A DNA stretch of 64,000 bases, taken from the NCBI GenBank assembly GCA_012031035.1, contig JAAUUT010000007.1:29824-93823 (forward strand). Direction: 5' to 3'. Shown one piece after another: positions 1 through 10,372 of this stretch. The translations under genes and the position numbers were made by a program. The stretch is from Candidatus Altimarinota bacterium. GTDB lineage: Bacteria; Cyanobacteriota; Cyanobacteriia; Cyanobacteriales; Microcystaceae. Below the pieces are notes generated by a model. The model was not told where the DNA came from, made no database searches, and saw nothing but the letters and a program-made list of their open reading frames with translations. Position 1 is the first letter of the stretch. The number at the start of each line of letters is the position of its first letter.

Positions 1-490
<490 letters not shown>

Positions 491-541
491 TATGAGTAGT
501 GTTTATAACTTATCATTCAGCCTTCTAAACTCATAATCCAA

Positions 542-930
542 ATGACAGAAGAACAACAAAACCATGGAATATTCAAGAGCGAACTTTTGAATATTCTCTA
601 CGAGCCATCAAACTTTATCAATTTTTACAAGAAGGAAAAGATGGAACGGGTTACATTATCGGCAAACAATATCTCAGAGCCGCAACTTCTATCGGAGCTA
701 ATATTACTGAAGCTCAGTCTGGAGAAAGTCGAGCAGACTTTATTCATAAATGTCAAATTGCTGTCAAAGAAGCAAGAGAAAGTTTATATTGGCTGAAGTT
801 ATTAGCACAAGCGGAAATTGTATCTTCCAACCGCATAAAACCTCTAATACAAGAAACCGAAGAACTAATAGCCATAATTACTAAAATAATCGTTAAAACC
901 AAAGAAAACACTAACAACAAGCGAAGCTAA
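542..930 (+). pseudogene. Four-helix-bundle protein (23S rRNA intervening-sequence family), frameshifted
   Basis: An ATG at 542 gives M-T-E-E-Q-Q, then the family sequence continues one frame away (W-N-I-Q-E-R-T-F-E-Y-S-L-R-A-I-K-L-Y) down to a stop at 928-930. Adding one A to the A-run at 558-561 joins the two parts into a protein of about 129 residues, normal for the family. The motif R-A-A-T-S-I-G-A-N-I-T-E-A and the downstream K-C-Q-I-A-V-K-E-A-R-E-S-L-Y-W-L are diagnostic of the S23/four-helix-bundle family found in 23S rRNA insertions and as free genes in cyanobacteria. Function is unknown. The break may be a one-base consensus error rather than decay. Confidence 0.8.
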
Positions 931-984
931 CAACTTTTCATGATTCACACTTGGCGAATTAGTAAAGACTACCAATTCCTTTTT

Positions 985-1016
985 TCATCATTCATAATTC
1001 ATCATTCATAATTCTT
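985..1016. repeat. Degenerate heptamer repeat (ATTCATA/ATTCATC)
   Basis: Imperfect copies of the complement of the TGATGAA/TTATGAA unit lie immediately upstream of the sucC-like start codon. Same STRR family as 441-489. Confidence 0.7.
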
Positions 1017-1019
1017 AAA

Positions 1020-2302
1020 ATGGATTTACTCGAATATCAAGCCAAAGAATTATTCGATCGAATCGGCATTCCGATTTTGCGATCGCAAACCATCGCCGAT
1101 CCTAGCGAACTAAAAAGATTGCAAATCCCCTATCCAGTCGTTCTTAAATCACAAGTGCGAGTTGGAGGACGAGGAAGGGCGGGGGGCATTCGTTTTGTTG
1201 AAAATACTATCGACGCGATCGCGGCGGCTAGAACGATTTTTAACTTACCTATCATGGGAGAATATCCCGAATTTATCCTTGCAGAAGCTCGCTATAACGC
1301 ACAAGAAGAGTTTTTTCTGGCAGTTTTGCTCGATTATCAGCTACAACGTCGAGTATTGCTCGGTTCGACCAAAGGAGGCATGGATCTCGATACCTTACTC
1401 AAACATATGCAACAAGTCGTTATCGAAGGAGAATTTTCTCCGTTTTACGCGCGGCGATTGGCAATTAAAATGGGAGTGCGGGGAGCCTTAATCGAGTCCG
1501 TCAGCACGATTATCGAGAAAATGTACTATCTCTTCAGCGATAAAGATATGGACTTAGTAGAAATTAATCCCCTCGGCGTTAGTGCAGATGGAGAACTGAT
1601 GGCACTCGATGGCAAAATTTCCGTCAACGATAGCGCCATCAAACGCCATCAAGATCTCGTATCGCTGATGACTTCTAAAAAAAATGCCCCCAAAAATCGC
1701 CCTACGAATTAGAGTCGCTTTCAAAAGTTGCCCAAATTCCAGAACCGCGATGGATAGAACAAATCGATGAAAAAGGCAATATTGGAATTATCTGTAATAG
1801 CTTGGGATTGGCGATGGCAACTTGGGATTTAATCGCTCAGGATAAAGGAAAACCTGCTTGTTGCTTAGTAATCGGAGAAGAAACTAACGGCAAGTGGTTG
1901 CCCGATGGAACGTTGAGCGAGCAACTCGAAGCATCATTAGAAGAGATAATGGAGGTTAAAGGACTCAAAGCCATCTCGGTTAATTTGCTTGGAAGTTCCC
2001 CAGCAGTAGAAGCGCTAGCAAGCACGATCGCCGAATATTTACAGTCCCGCAACGGACGGAGCGAGCGAGCGAGCGAAGAAAGAGTAACTAGAGCGACGGG
2101 CGGGGCATCTGCCAGACAAATGCGAAACCTTCAGTCTCGTTCGAGCAAGCAACAATCGAACGAACCCCCTCAGTTTGTCATTTATTTAAGCGGTGCAGAG
2201 ATTGAATCGCTTAAAGAAAGTTTAACCTCATTTCCGGTACATTGGACAAACGATCTAGATACGGCGATCTCGCAAACTCTCTCCCTAGCTAAAGCTAAAT
2301 AA
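1020..2302 (+). CDS. Succinate-CoA ligase beta-subunit-like ATP-grasp protein, frameshifted as read
   Basis: The N-terminus (M-D-L-L-E-Y-Q-A-K-E-L-F) and the ATP-grasp glycine loop G-G-R-G-R-A-G-G (about residues 49-56) are those of SucC, as are E-I-N-P-L-G (181-186) and D-G-K-I-S-V-N-D (197-204) for metal-ATP. The frame breaks after residue 222 near runs of A (1677-1684), C (1687-1691) and A (1692-1696). One added base restores it to the C-terminal flavodoxin-like domain (G-N-I-G-I-I-C-N-S-L-G-L-A-M-A), ending at 2302. The C-terminal half is divergent: the glycine loop that normally reads D-V-G-G-G is V-I-G-E-E, and about 45 low-complexity residues rich in R, S, E and Q (DNA 2045-2170) are inserted near the end. 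It is followed 10 bp later by a sucD-like gene. Succinyl-CoA synthetase activity is uncertain. Confidence 0.8.
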
Positions 2303-2312
2303 ACGAACGATC

Positions 2313-3200
2313 ATGCAATGGACACCAGATAGTAAAGTTCTCATCCAAGGAATTAGCGAACCTTTAGGCGCATACTATGCTAAGCGAATGAAAGCCTATG
2401 GGACAAACATCGTAGCTGGGGTTAGCGTTGGTAAGGGAGGAGAGCAAGTTGAGGAAATTCCCATTTTCGATCTCGTCGAGCAAGCGGTTTCCGAAGTCGG
2501 AGAAATCGAAATAAGCTTGATTTTTGTCGATCCCTTTCATGTCTTAGATGCAGTTGTAGAAGCGATCGCGGCTGGCATTCGCCAGATTATTATCGTCTCA
2601 AGCGGCGTTCCTCCCTTGGATATGGTTCGCCTGCTTAGAAAGGCACAGGCTACTAATACGTTTATCCTCGGTTCGGGAAGTCATGGACTTGTTATTCCAG
2701 AAAAACTCTGGCTCGGCATTAGCGAACCTCAATGTTATCAGCCTGGTAAAGTAGGAATTATTAGCCGCATTGATAGTCTGTGCGATGAAGTTGCTTCTAC
2801 TTTAACCAAAGCCAACCTCGGACAATCGATCGCGGTTAGTTTGGGAACCGATGGCATTATCGGCTCGAATTTCGAGCAGTGGTTGCAAATTTTGGAAGAA
2901 GATGAGTTAACTGACGCGATCGTTTTACTCGGACAACCGGACGGAAGTGCCGAAATTGCGGCGGCTGAATATATTGCTTCTGCCATTGAAAAACCTGTTA
3001 TTGCTTATATCGCTGGCGTTAATGCGCCTGTGGAAAGAAGATTTGGCGATGCCATTAATATTATTGCGACTCAGTTGTCTCAGGCTTCTCCCACAACGAG
3101 TACCGAAAGACAGGCGATCGCCGCTCTCAAACAAGCTAAAGTAACCATTGCCAAGCGAATTTCCGAAATTCCTAAACTTTTACAAAAAGCTTTAAAGTGA
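2313..3200 (+). CDS. SucD-like CoA-ligase alpha subunit lacking the catalytic histidine
   Basis: This 295-residue protein has the length and fold signature of the succinyl-CoA synthetase alpha subunit: an N-terminal CoA-binding Rossmann segment (V-L-I-Q-G-I-S-E-P-L-G), P-G-K-V-G-I-I-S-R at about 145-153 and G-S-N-F near 184. At the position of the phosphohistidine loop (canonical R-M-G-H-A-G-A) it reads R-F-G-D-A-I-N, placing Asp246 where His is needed. The usual N-C-P-G loop is G-S-H-G. It sits 10 bp after the sucC-like gene and overlaps the exporter start by four bases, so the three look co-transcribed. Family membership is clear. Classical ligase chemistry is doubtful, and a CoA-binding or regulatory role is possible. 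Confidence 0.8.
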   Translation: MQWTPDSKVLIQGISEPLGAYYAKRMKAYGTNIVAGVSVGKGGEQVEEIPIFDLVEQAVSEVGEIEISLIFVDPFHVLDAVVEAIAAGIRQIIIVSSGVPPLDMVRLLRKAQATNTFILGSGSHGLVIPEKLWLGISEPQCYQPGKVGIISRIDSLCDEVASTLTKANLGQSIAVSLGTDGIIGSNFEQWLQILEEDELTDAIVLLGQPDGSAEIAAAEYIASAIEKPVIAYIAGVNAPVERRFGDAINIIATQLSQASPTTSTERQAIAALKQAKVTIAKRISEIPKLLQKALK

Positions 3201-4953
3201 ATACCTCGTTCATAAATTCTCGACTCAAAACATTGGGGGCCTATTTACGTCCTCACTGGCGATCGATGTTACTGGGTGTTGTAGCATTATTAGTCGTCAA
3301 TGCCCTTGGCGTGTATATTCCTCTACTCATTCGCGATAGCGTCGATCGCCTGCGTCAAGCGTTTACCTTCGCACAAATCTGGCATTATGTCTGGCAAATC
3401 ATCCTTCTCTCTTCAATTGTGTGGTTCATTCGCATGGCATCCCGCGTTGCTATTTTTGGCGTAGGTCGTCAGGTAGAATACGAACTCAAGCAAAGAATTT
3501 TTCAACATCTACTCACTCTCGAACCCGCCTATTTTTCTCTCAATACGTCGGGCGATTTAATGAACCGCGCCACTAGCGATGTCGATAGCATTCGTCGCTT
3601 GGTGGGATTTGCCATCTTGAGTTTGGTTAATACTTTTTTTGCTTATGGCATGAGACTGCCAGTCATGTTAGGCATTGACGTTTCTTTGACGATCGCAGCA
3701 GTCGCAGTTTATCCGCTCATGTTGCTGGTAGTACAGCTATTCAGCAAGCGCCTGCAAGAACAACAGCGCGACGTTCAAGAAAAACTCTCCGATCTCAGCG
3801 AATTAATCCAAGAAGATACCAGCGGCATAGCATTGATTAAAATCTATGCCCAGGAAGAAAACGAACGCCGCGCCTTTCGCCAACAAAATCAACAATTGCT
3901 GAGGGCTAACTTAAAGCTAGTGCAAACCCGCAACGCACTTTTTCCTTTGATAGAAGCCTTATCTTATGTCAGTTTTTTAGTTTTGCTTGCGTTTGGAACC
4001 AGCGCGATCGCTCGCGGAGAAATCACGGTTGGGGATTTTGTTGCTTTACTCATTTTAGTCGAACAGTTAGTTTTTCCGACAGCCTTGCTTGGCTTTACGA
4101 TTACTGCTTATCAACGCGGTGAAGTTAGTATCGATCGCGTGGAAGCCATTTTTCAAGCACAACCTAAAATCCAAGATGCGCCTGAAAGTATCTCTTTAGC
4201 GCTAGAACGAGTCAACGGCGCGATCGAAGCGCGTCATCTCAGCTATACTTACCCAGGTTCTACTTTCCCCGCCTTGAACGATCTCAACTTTACGATTGAA
4301 GCTGGCGAAACCATTGCTGTTGTCGGTTCTATCGGTTCGGGTAAATCAACCCTGGCAAATACGATCCCTCGCTTGCTCGATATCGCTTCAGGGCAGTTAT
4401 TTTTAGATGGGTACGATCTGACCCAAATTCAATTAGCGGATTTGCGACGGGCGATCGCTTACGTTCCCCAAGACAGTTTTCTGTTTAGCAACACTATTCA
4501 AGATAACATCCGCTACGGCGACCCGCTAAAAGCACCTTCTGAGGTTGAATCTGCGGCAAAAATTTCACAAATACATCCCGAAATCCTGACTTTCCCCCAA
4601 CAATACGAAACGCTTGTTGGAGAGCGCGGTATTACCCTTTCCGGCGGACAAAGACAGCGCACTGCTTTGGCAAGGGCATTACTAACCGATGCACCCGTGT
4701 TAATTTTAGACGATGCTCTCTCTAGCGTAGACAATCAAACCGCCACGCAAATTTTGCAAAATCTGTCTTCAACTCAAGAAAAACGGTAATTTTTATCTCC
4801 CATCAACTCTCAGCAGCAGCGAAAGCGGATCGCATTTTTGTAATGGACAAAGGAGAAATCGTACAAATCGGTACTCATGGCGAATTGGTAGCGCGATCGG
4901 GATTATATCAGTCGCTTTGGCAGCAACATCAATTAGTATTAGATTTGCTGTAA
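3197..4953 (+). CDS. ABC exporter (fused membrane and ATPase domains, MdlB/MsbA type), frameshifted as read
   Basis: A GTG start at 3197 overlaps the sucD-like stop, indicating translational coupling. Residues 1-310 form a six-helix ABC exporter membrane domain. The ATPase domain follows, with Walker A G-S-I-G-S-G-K-S-T (377-385), signature L-S-G-G-Q (481-485) and Walker B V-L-I-L-D-D (501-506), then the S-S-V-D D-loop. The frame stops after Q-E-K-R at 4789. Adding one A to the run at 4779-4783 continues it with T-V-I-F-I-S-H-Q-L (H-loop) to a stop at 4951-4953, giving about 585 residues, normal for the family. Substrate unknown; it probably works as a homodimer or with a second half-transporter. 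Confidence 0.85.
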
Positions 4954-4960
4954 TTAAGGA

Positions 4961-4976
4961 TGGGCAAATCTGCCCA
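4961..4976. terminator. Hairpin between convergent genes
   Basis: TGGGCA at 4961-4966 pairs with TGCCCA at 4971-4976 around a 4-base loop. It lies between the exporter and the convergent antenna gene, so it could end both transcripts, although there is no clear T-run. Related hairpins occur at 6103-6119 and 10893-10915. Confidence 0.5.
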
Positions 4977-4998
4977 CCCCACTCCAGAGATAGCCTTG

Positions 4999-6087
4999 TT
5001 AAGGTCTAAACGAAAGCAGAACTAATGAGATTGCTAGGATGGCGAGTCCGAGAAAACCTGCCATAAAAATCGAAAAATTATCGCGATCGCTCAGTTTTGC
5101 GGTTTGGGAGCGCGCTTTGAATGAGTGCCAAATGTGACCGCCCAAGAAAGTTATGCACAACCCAAACTGCACGAAAGCAAACTGAGTGCGATCCGAACCG
5201 TAAAATTCCACAGGAAAAACGGTATCGTTAAAAGCCACGAAATAGCAAGACGTAAATGCCATTAGCGCTACTCCTGCCAGACTGTAGGAAAGAATCCCAT
5301 GTCCGTTAAACGTAAAAGCGCCTTTAATCCACCTCAAGGGTTCGGTAGTAATGTGCCAAGCCCCGCCAGCAATGCACATCGCCCCGATCCAAAGATGACC
5401 GCCGATGACATCTTCTAAATTATCGACCGCAGCCATTCCTAGTGGATTCCAGCGTCCATCTGCAAAACCGAAAAGATAGCCGAAAATTGTAAATGGATCG
5501 ATGGTTGGGTTTGCGATCGCGCGAACTTCTCCCACGCTAGGATCGTAAATCCCTCCAAAGAACATCGCTTTGGCAACGAATAAGAGCGCTGCTAGACCGA
5601 GAAAAATGAGATGATGTCCTAAAATGAGGCTTAATTGCTTGGGATCGCTCCATTCATAGTGAAATTTCCTCGCATTTCCTTCGCTATTTTTTAAATTAGC
5701 CGCTCCTCTAAAAACGTGAAAAAGACCGCCTGCTCCTAAAACTGCCGAAGCAACTAAATGAAGAATTCCAATAACAAAATAGGGATAAGTGTCTGTAACG
5801 ATCCCGCCAGAACCAATTCCAAATCCCAATCTCGCCAGGTTAGAGAGCAAGAGCAATCCTTGCTCTGACATAGGTTGTTCGGGAACAAACTTTGTCACTT
5901 CGAGCAAAGTAACCGAACCCGCCCAAAACATAATCAAGCCAGCATGGGCGATATGCGCGCCTAATAATTGCCCGGACATATCAATGAGACGAGCGTTACC
6001 CGATAGCCAACTCCAATCGCGATCGGTCGATATCCGCATTCCAGTCGTTGTCACCAGTCGATCTCTCCTCGTGTTACTATTTGTCAA
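4999..6087 (-). CDS. CP43-like chlorophyll-binding antenna protein with an extra C-terminal membrane helix (IsiA/Pcb family)
   Basis: This 362-residue six-helix antenna protein belongs to the CP43/IsiA/Pcb family. After a 26-residue N-terminal extension it has [13 protein letters not shown], the H-I-A-H-A-G first-helix histidines, [19 protein letters not shown] and G-G-H-L-W-I-G, all chlorophyll-ligand regions. Two departures stand out. The segment between helices V and VI that reads R-T-W-L-A-N-A-H-F in the other members is missing, and the C-terminus adds a hydrophobic stretch ([14 protein letters not shown]) long enough for a seventh helix. It would bind chlorophyll a in the thylakoid. It lies 61 bp downstream of the second minus-strand antenna gene, probably in one operon. 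It may match the published CBPVI class with a C-terminal extension; that assignment is inferred. Confidence 0.88.
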   Translation of the reverse strand: MTNSNTRRDRLVTTTGMRISTDRDWSWLSGNARLIDMSGQLLGAHIAHAGLIMFWAGSVTLLEVTKFVPEQPMSEQGLLLLSNLARLGFGIGSGGIVTDTYPYFVIGILHLVASAVLGAGGLFHVFRGAANLKNSEGNARKFHYEWSDPKQLSLILGHHLIFLGLAALLFVAKAMFFGGIYDPSVGEVRAIANPTIDPFTIFGYLFGFADGRWNPLGMAAVDNLEDVIGGHLWIGAMCIAGGAWHITTEPLRWIKGAFTFNGHGILSYSLAGVALMAFTSCYFVAFNDTVFPVEFYGSDRTQFAFVQFGLCITFLGGHIWHSFKARSQTAKLSDRDNFSIFMAGFLGLAILAISLVLLSFRP

Positions 6088-6102
6088 TTGATTTCGAGAA
6101 AC

Positions 6103-6119
6103 GGGGGCAATCTGCCCCC
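6103..6119 (-). other. Intercistronic hairpin between the two minus-strand antenna genes
   Basis: GGGGGCA (6103-6109) pairs with TGCCCCC (6113-6119) around three bases. It sits between the stop of the upstream antenna gene and the start of the downstream one, a position suited to partial termination or mRNA processing that would give unequal amounts of the two proteins. Confidence 0.45.
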
Positions 6120-6148
6120 TTTACTTAATTTGAGGTATGAGAAATTGC

Positions 6149-7249
6149 CTATCTCCCTTCAGCCGACGCTGCTGCTGGAGTAGGCGTGGATTTGCTAACC
6201 ACAGGAGAACCTGCTTGCGGAGTATCCATATTATCTAGAGCTTGACTAATTCTTTTGAAGTCAAATCCAATTGCTCGCAGTGCGTGCCAAAGATGTCCTT
6301 GCAGGAAGAAAAATGCCAAGAAGAAATGAGTATTAGCCAACCAACAACGTGCCGTATGAGTTCCCAACGGCAAGTCTACCGTATCGGCAAAATAAGGAAC
6401 GACACCTAACTTGATTTGGAGAACCGAGCCATAAAATTCGGGAGGATAGGCTAAGGTATTGACCGCACAGAAATAAGCTGCCACAAATCCAGCTAAAGCA
6501 ATGCCGCCAAGAGAATAGGAAAGAATCGCCTCGCCAGAGAAAATTAACAGCTTCTTAGCCCATTGCATGGGAGGGGTAATGATATGCCAAATTCCCCCAG
6601 CAATCAAAAGAATGCCTACGTAGATATGACCGCCGACTAAATCCTCTAAGCTATTCACTAAGGCAAAATGAGTTTGATAGCCATAAATGGTTAATGGGTC
6701 GAGGGTTGGGTTGCTGACTACGCGCACCGCTCCAATGGTGGAGTCATAAAGTCCACCCCAGAACATAGCTTTAGCAGCTAACAGTAATGCTCCCGCACCT
6801 AGGAAAAGCAGGTGATGCCCCAAAATCAAACCCAACTGCTTGGGGTCGTTCCACTCAAAATGAAACTTACGCGCCCCACCACCAGAGGCTTTCTTCAAGT
6901 CGCTTTCGCCTCTAAAGTTGTGAAACAGCGCCCCCGCACCAAGAACGGCAGAAGAGATAAGATGAATTGCTCCCACAACAAAATAGGGATAAGTGTCTGT
7001 GACTTGACCGCCCTGACCGACACCCCAGCCCAAGGTTGCTAGATGAGGCAAAAGAATCAATCCTTGTTCTCCCATCGGTACGTCAGGAGAATATCTGGAG
7101 ATTTCAAAAAGAGTAAATGCTCCTGCCCAAAAGACGATTAGGGCAGCTTGAGCGGCATGGGCAGCAATAAATAGACCGGATAGGTTGGCAAATCGAGCAT
7201 TGCCAGCCCACCAGTCATATTTAACATTAGGATTTCCGTATGCCTGCAA
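6149..7249 (-). CDS. CP43-like chlorophyll-binding antenna protein (IsiA/Pcb family)
   Basis: A 366-residue member of the CP43/IsiA/Pcb family with six predicted membrane helices. It begins [15 protein letters not shown], close to IsiA, and keeps H-A-A-Q-A-A in helix [27 protein letters not shown] and the Q-G-H-L-W-H-A-L-R of the last helix. The tail after F-D-F-K-R is about 40 residues rich in Pro, Ala, Ser and Thr, not seen in classical IsiA. It diverges from isiA across a 388-bp region, so both are probably under iron control. It is distinct enough to be a separate antenna class (possibly CBPIV) rather than an isiA duplicate; that subclass call is inferred. Confidence 0.88.
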   Translation of the reverse strand: MQAYGNPNVKYDWWAGNARFANLSGLFIAAHAAQAALIVFWAGAFTLFEISRYSPDVPMGEQGLILLPHLATLGWGVGQGGQVTDTYPYFVVGAIHLISSAVLGAGALFHNFRGESDLKKASGGGARKFHFEWNDPKQLGLILGHHLLFLGAGALLLAAKAMFWGGLYDSTIGAVRVVSNPTLDPLTIYGYQTHFALVNSLEDLVGGHIYVGILLIAGGIWHIITPPMQWAKKLLIFSGEAILSYSLGGIALAGFVAAYFCAVNTLAYPPEFYGSVLQIKLGVVPYFADTVDLPLGTHTARCWLANTHFFLAFFFLQGHLWHALRAIGFDFKRISQALDNMDTPQAGSPVVSKSTPTPAAASAEGR

Positions 7250-7637
7250 GGTTATACCTCCATTGAATTAGGTCAAAGTTATTGCAAACCTTCAGAAAGT
7301 TCAGAAAGAAGGTTAAGTTATATTGCTCAATCATGCCTTATTAAAGTAGAGGTTGTTATTTATTAGTAATAGTTCTTAATAAGATTTTGAGAGTCAACTT
7401 AGCTCAAAATTTAGTAGTAACCTAGATTGGCAAAAGGTTTGACGATATCTTTTTTTTGTTACTGTTGTAACTTAGTGCTATAAATTTCTATTAGCTAGTC
7501 TTGTTAATTCAAGTTAACATTATTACTTTTTCTAATTTAAACGAGAATTACTTTCAATAAAGATCGAGATGCCATAAGCTTAGATAATCAGTTTATTGAT
7601 TTAGATTCTCAATAATCAAGCTAGGAGATTTGTCACC
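7250..7637. promoter_or_regulatory. Divergent promoter region of the iron-stress antenna genes
   Basis: This 388-bp AT-rich region separates the minus-strand antenna operon from isiA. Its last 130 bp contain AT-rich GATAAT/GATTCTC-like stretches (for example around 7580-7615) that loosely resemble Fur-box half sites, as expected for isiA, but no full 19-bp Fur box could be asserted by eye. AGGAG at 7623-7627 lies 10 bases before the isiA GTG start. No gene is seen here. An antisense IsrR-like RNA would run within isiA and cannot be recognised from sequence alone. Confidence 0.5.
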
Positions 7638-8696
7638 GTGACCGCAGTTTCTGAGAGTCCGCGCTTGGTACAGAGCAATAACGATATTCCTTGGTGGGCG
7701 GGAAATGCTCGTCTGAGCGATATGTCGGGTCGATTACTTGGCGCTCACGTTGCCCATGCAGGGTTAATTGTTTTCTGGGCGGGAGCTATGACACTATTTG
7801 AAATCTCTCATTTCAATCCCGCACAACCGATGTACGAACAAGGTTTAATTTTGCTTCCTCATCTAGCTACGTTAGGTTTTAGTGTTTCAGAAGGGGGGCA
7901 AATTGTTAGTACTTACCCTTATTTTGTCATCGGAGCGTTACATTTAATTTCCTCAGCCGTTTTGGGGTTTGGCGGAATTTTTCATACTTTACTCGGTACA
8001 GAATATTTGGAGACTAAATTTTCTTTCTTTGGATATGACTGGAAAGATGTTAACAAGATGACTACTATTCTTGGCATTCACCTAGTTCTGTTGGGGTTGG
8101 GTGCAATGCTTTTAGTCGCTAAAGCGATGTTTTTTGGGGGCATCTACGACCCAGCCATTGAGAATGTACGAACAGTTACCAATCCTACTCTCAATGCCGG
8201 TATTATTTTTGGCTATCTGTTCGGCGCAGTGGGACAAAATTGGATTGCTGGTGTTGATAACTTAGAGGATGTCATTGGCGGGCATCTTTGGATTGGATTC
8301 ATTTGCATTGCAGGCGGTCTTTGGCACATCGTTACTAAGCCTTTTGGTTGGACGCGCAACCTTTTTGTTTGGTCGGGAGAAGCTTATCTATCCTACAGCT
8401 TAGGCGCATTGGCACTGATGGGTTTTATTGCTGCTTACTTTGTTTCTGTCAACACAACAGTTTATCCAGAAGTGTTTTACGGTTCTCCTTTGTCGATTAA
8501 GTTTAGTCTTTTCCCTTATTTTTCTCTCGATAATCCTGAAGTCGTCTCATCGCGCACTTGGTTAGCCAATGCACATTTTTGGTTGGCGTTCTTTTTCCTG
8601 CAAGGGCACATTTGGCATGCTTTACGGTCAGCAGGTTTTGATTTTCGCAAAGGTAAGGTAGAACTCTCTCTGATGCCTCCCGAACCCAATTTTTAA
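7638..8696 (+). CDS. isiA: Iron-stress chlorophyll-binding protein IsiA (CP43')
   Basis: A 352-residue protein of the length and pattern of IsiA. It has [24 protein letters not shown] at the N-terminus, [13 protein letters not shown], the F-F-G-Y-D-W-K loop, [15 protein letters not shown], and [10 protein letters not shown] followed by Q-G-H-I-W-H-A-L-R. IsiA binds chlorophyll a and forms rings around photosystem I, or stand-alone aggregates that dissipate energy, during iron starvation. The GTG start is set by AGGAG 10 bases upstream. It is first in a plus-strand operon with the isiA-psaL fusion 37 bp downstream and then flavodoxin, matching classic isiAB organisation. Confidence 0.93.
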   Translation: MTAVSESPRLVQSNNDIPWWAGNARLSDMSGRLLGAHVAHAGLIVFWAGAMTLFEISHFNPAQPMYEQGLILLPHLATLGFSVSEGGQIVSTYPYFVIGALHLISSAVLGFGGIFHTLLGTEYLETKFSFFGYDWKDVNKMTTILGIHLVLLGLGAMLLVAKAMFFGGIYDPAIENVRTVTNPTLNAGIIFGYLFGAVGQNWIAGVDNLEDVIGGHLWIGFICIAGGLWHIVTKPFGWTRNLFVWSGEAYLSYSLGALALMGFIAAYFVSVNTTVYPEVFYGSPLSIKFSLFPYFSLDNPEVVSSRTWLANAHFWLAFFFLQGHIWHALRSAGFDFRKGKVELSLMPPEPNF

Positions 8697-8733
8697 TTGA
8701 AGTGAAGACCAAAAAATTCAAGGAAATTTAAAA

Positions 8734-10248
8734 ATGACAGCAGTTATTGAAGAGAATCCCTATCGTGGGAAAATTCCCGATGTGGGCTGGTGGGCTGGAA
8801 ATGCTCGTTTTGTAGATTTGTCGGGTAAGTTACTAGGGGCGCATATTGCTCATGGTGGTTTGATTGTTTTGTGGGCCGGGGCGATGACGCTGTTTGAGAT
8901 ATCGCGCTACAACCCCGATTTGCCGATGTACGAACAAGGATTAATTTTGTTGCCCCATCTAGCTACTTTGGGTTTTGGGGTAGATGCAGGAGGTCAAATT
9001 ATTAACACCTATCCTTATTTTGTCATCGGGGTGTTGCATCTAGTTTCTTCAGCAGTATTGGGAGCAGGTGGCATTTATCATTCCTTGTTAGGGCCGGATG
9101 TCCTAACAGAAGACCGCACTTTTGCAGGCTTTTTTGGCTATGACTGGAAAGATGGGGGCAAAATGACTACCATCATTGGCATTCACCTAATTCTTTTGGG
9201 CATTGGTGCATTTTTACTGGTGTTTAAAGCAATGTTTTGGGGTGGAGTGTTCGACCCTTGGGCGGGAAATGCTGGCGAGGTGAGAGTTATTGGGAGTCCT
9301 ACGATTAATCCCGTCAAGATTTTTGGTTACTTGTTCGGTGCATCGGGGGCTCAAGGAATGGCAGCCGTCGATAATTTAGAAGATGTCGTTGGGGGTCATT
9401 TCTGGGTAGGTTTACTTTGCATCCTGGGTGGCTTCTGGCACATTGGGACGAAACCTTTGGGTTGGGCGCGTCGAGTCCTGATTTATTCTGGGGAAGCTTA
9501 TCTATCTTATAGTTTAGGCGCGATCGCGTACATGGGATTTTTAGCTGCCTATTTTGTCAGTGTCAATAACACCGTCTATCCCGAAGTCTTTTACGGCCCC
9601 CCCGTTGGGGTTATGGAAACTAGTCCAGGTAGTATTTCAGCACGCGGTTGGCTAGCAACGTTTCATTTTGTCTTTGCGGTCTTATTTCTTTTCGGTCATA
9701 TTTGGCACGCTATTCGTGCTAGAGGGGAAGCGGCAGGATTTGATTTTAAGAAGGGAGATACAGTCATTAAATTTGCAGGAACTCCCTATACAGGCAATCT
9801 TTCAACTCCAGTTAATTCGTCAGATTTTACGCTTTTTTTGTTGAAGAATTTACCGATATATCGGGCTGGACTTTCTCCGCTTTCTAGAGGATTAGAAATT
9901 GGCATGGCACACGGATATTTTATCCTCGGCCCTTTCATCAAACTAGGCCCGTTGCGCGATACCGAACAAGCCAATTTAATCGGTTTAATTTCTGCTTGTA
10001 CCTTGATTGTCATTATGACCGTTTGTTTGTCTATTTATGGAACAGTTTCTTTTAAAAAGGAATTGCAAAAAGATAGATTAACCTATTCAACCTCTGTTCC
10101 AAATGTGCCCGATTCTCTTAAAACCGTTGATGGATGGAGTCAATTTTCTGGGGCGTTTTTAGTTGGTGGCGTTGGCGGAGCATTGTTTGCTTATTTGCTG
10201 TTAGATAATTTGAGCATTTTGCAAACAGTGTTAGCTGGAGAAATCTAG
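8734..10248 (+). CDS. IsiA-PsaL fusion: CP43-like antenna with a C-terminal photosystem I PsaL domain
   Basis: This 504-residue protein has two parts. Residues 1 to about 335 are an IsiA-type six-helix antenna ([34 protein letters not shown]). After a linker, residues from about 365 match Psa[40 protein letters not shown] and D-G-W-S-Q-F-S-G. PsaL sits at the photosystem I trimer centre, so the fusion could replace PsaL and tether antenna directly to the core. Such fusions are known in several cyanobacterial isi clusters (often called CBPV). It lies between isiA and isiB in one operon. Confidence 0.93.
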   Translation: MTAVIEENPYRGKIPDVGWWAGNARFVDLSGKLLGAHIAHGGLIVLWAGAMTLFEISRYNPDLPMYEQGLILLPHLATLGFGVDAGGQIINTYPYFVIGVLHLVSSAVLGAGGIYHSLLGPDVLTEDRTFAGFFGYDWKDGGKMTTIIGIHLILLGIGAFLLVFKAMFWGGVFDPWAGNAGEVRVIGSPTINPVKIFGYLFGASGAQGMAAVDNLEDVVGGHFWVGLLCILGGFWHIGTKPLGWARRVLIYSGEAYLSYSLGAIAYMGFLAAYFVSVNNTVYPEVFYGPPVGVMETSPGSISARGWLATFHFVFAVLFLFGHIWHAIRARGEAAGFDFKKGDTVIKFAGTPYTGNLSTPVNSSDFTLFLLKNLPIYRAGLSPLSRGLEIGMAHGYFILGPFIKLGPLRDTEQANLIGLISACTLIVIMTVCLSIYGTVSFKKELQKDRLTYSTSVPNVPDSLKTVDGWSQFSGAFLVGGVGGALFAYLLLDNLSILQTVLAGEI

Positions 10249-10315
10249 CCATCAATTCTTTTCAAGAAAGATAGCAAATAAATTGTTTTATCGTTCTTAG
10301 TTTTCTGGAGAAATT

Positions 10316-10347
10316 AGCCATAAACTCCCATTTAAATATTTATGGCT
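10316..10347 (+). other. Intercistronic hairpin before flavodoxin gene
   Basis: AGCCATAAA (10316-10324) pairs perfectly with TTTATGGCT (10339-10347) over a 14-base loop, in the 124-bp gap between the fusion gene and isiB. It could attenuate read-through or protect the upstream mRNA end, consistent with the known excess of isiA over isiAB transcripts in other species. Function here is inferred. Confidence 0.45.
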
Positions 10348-10372
10348 TGCGTTAATTAATTAGGAGAAAATC

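Noticed and set aside
2045..2115. Considered as another attC or insertion-sequence end because of local GC-rich repeats
   Set aside because: No inverted cores or terminal repeats; it is read in frame as part of the SucC-like protein.
7560..7615. Fur box upstream of isiA
   Set aside because: Only loose half-site similarity; not enough to assert a specific site, so only the promoter region is listed.
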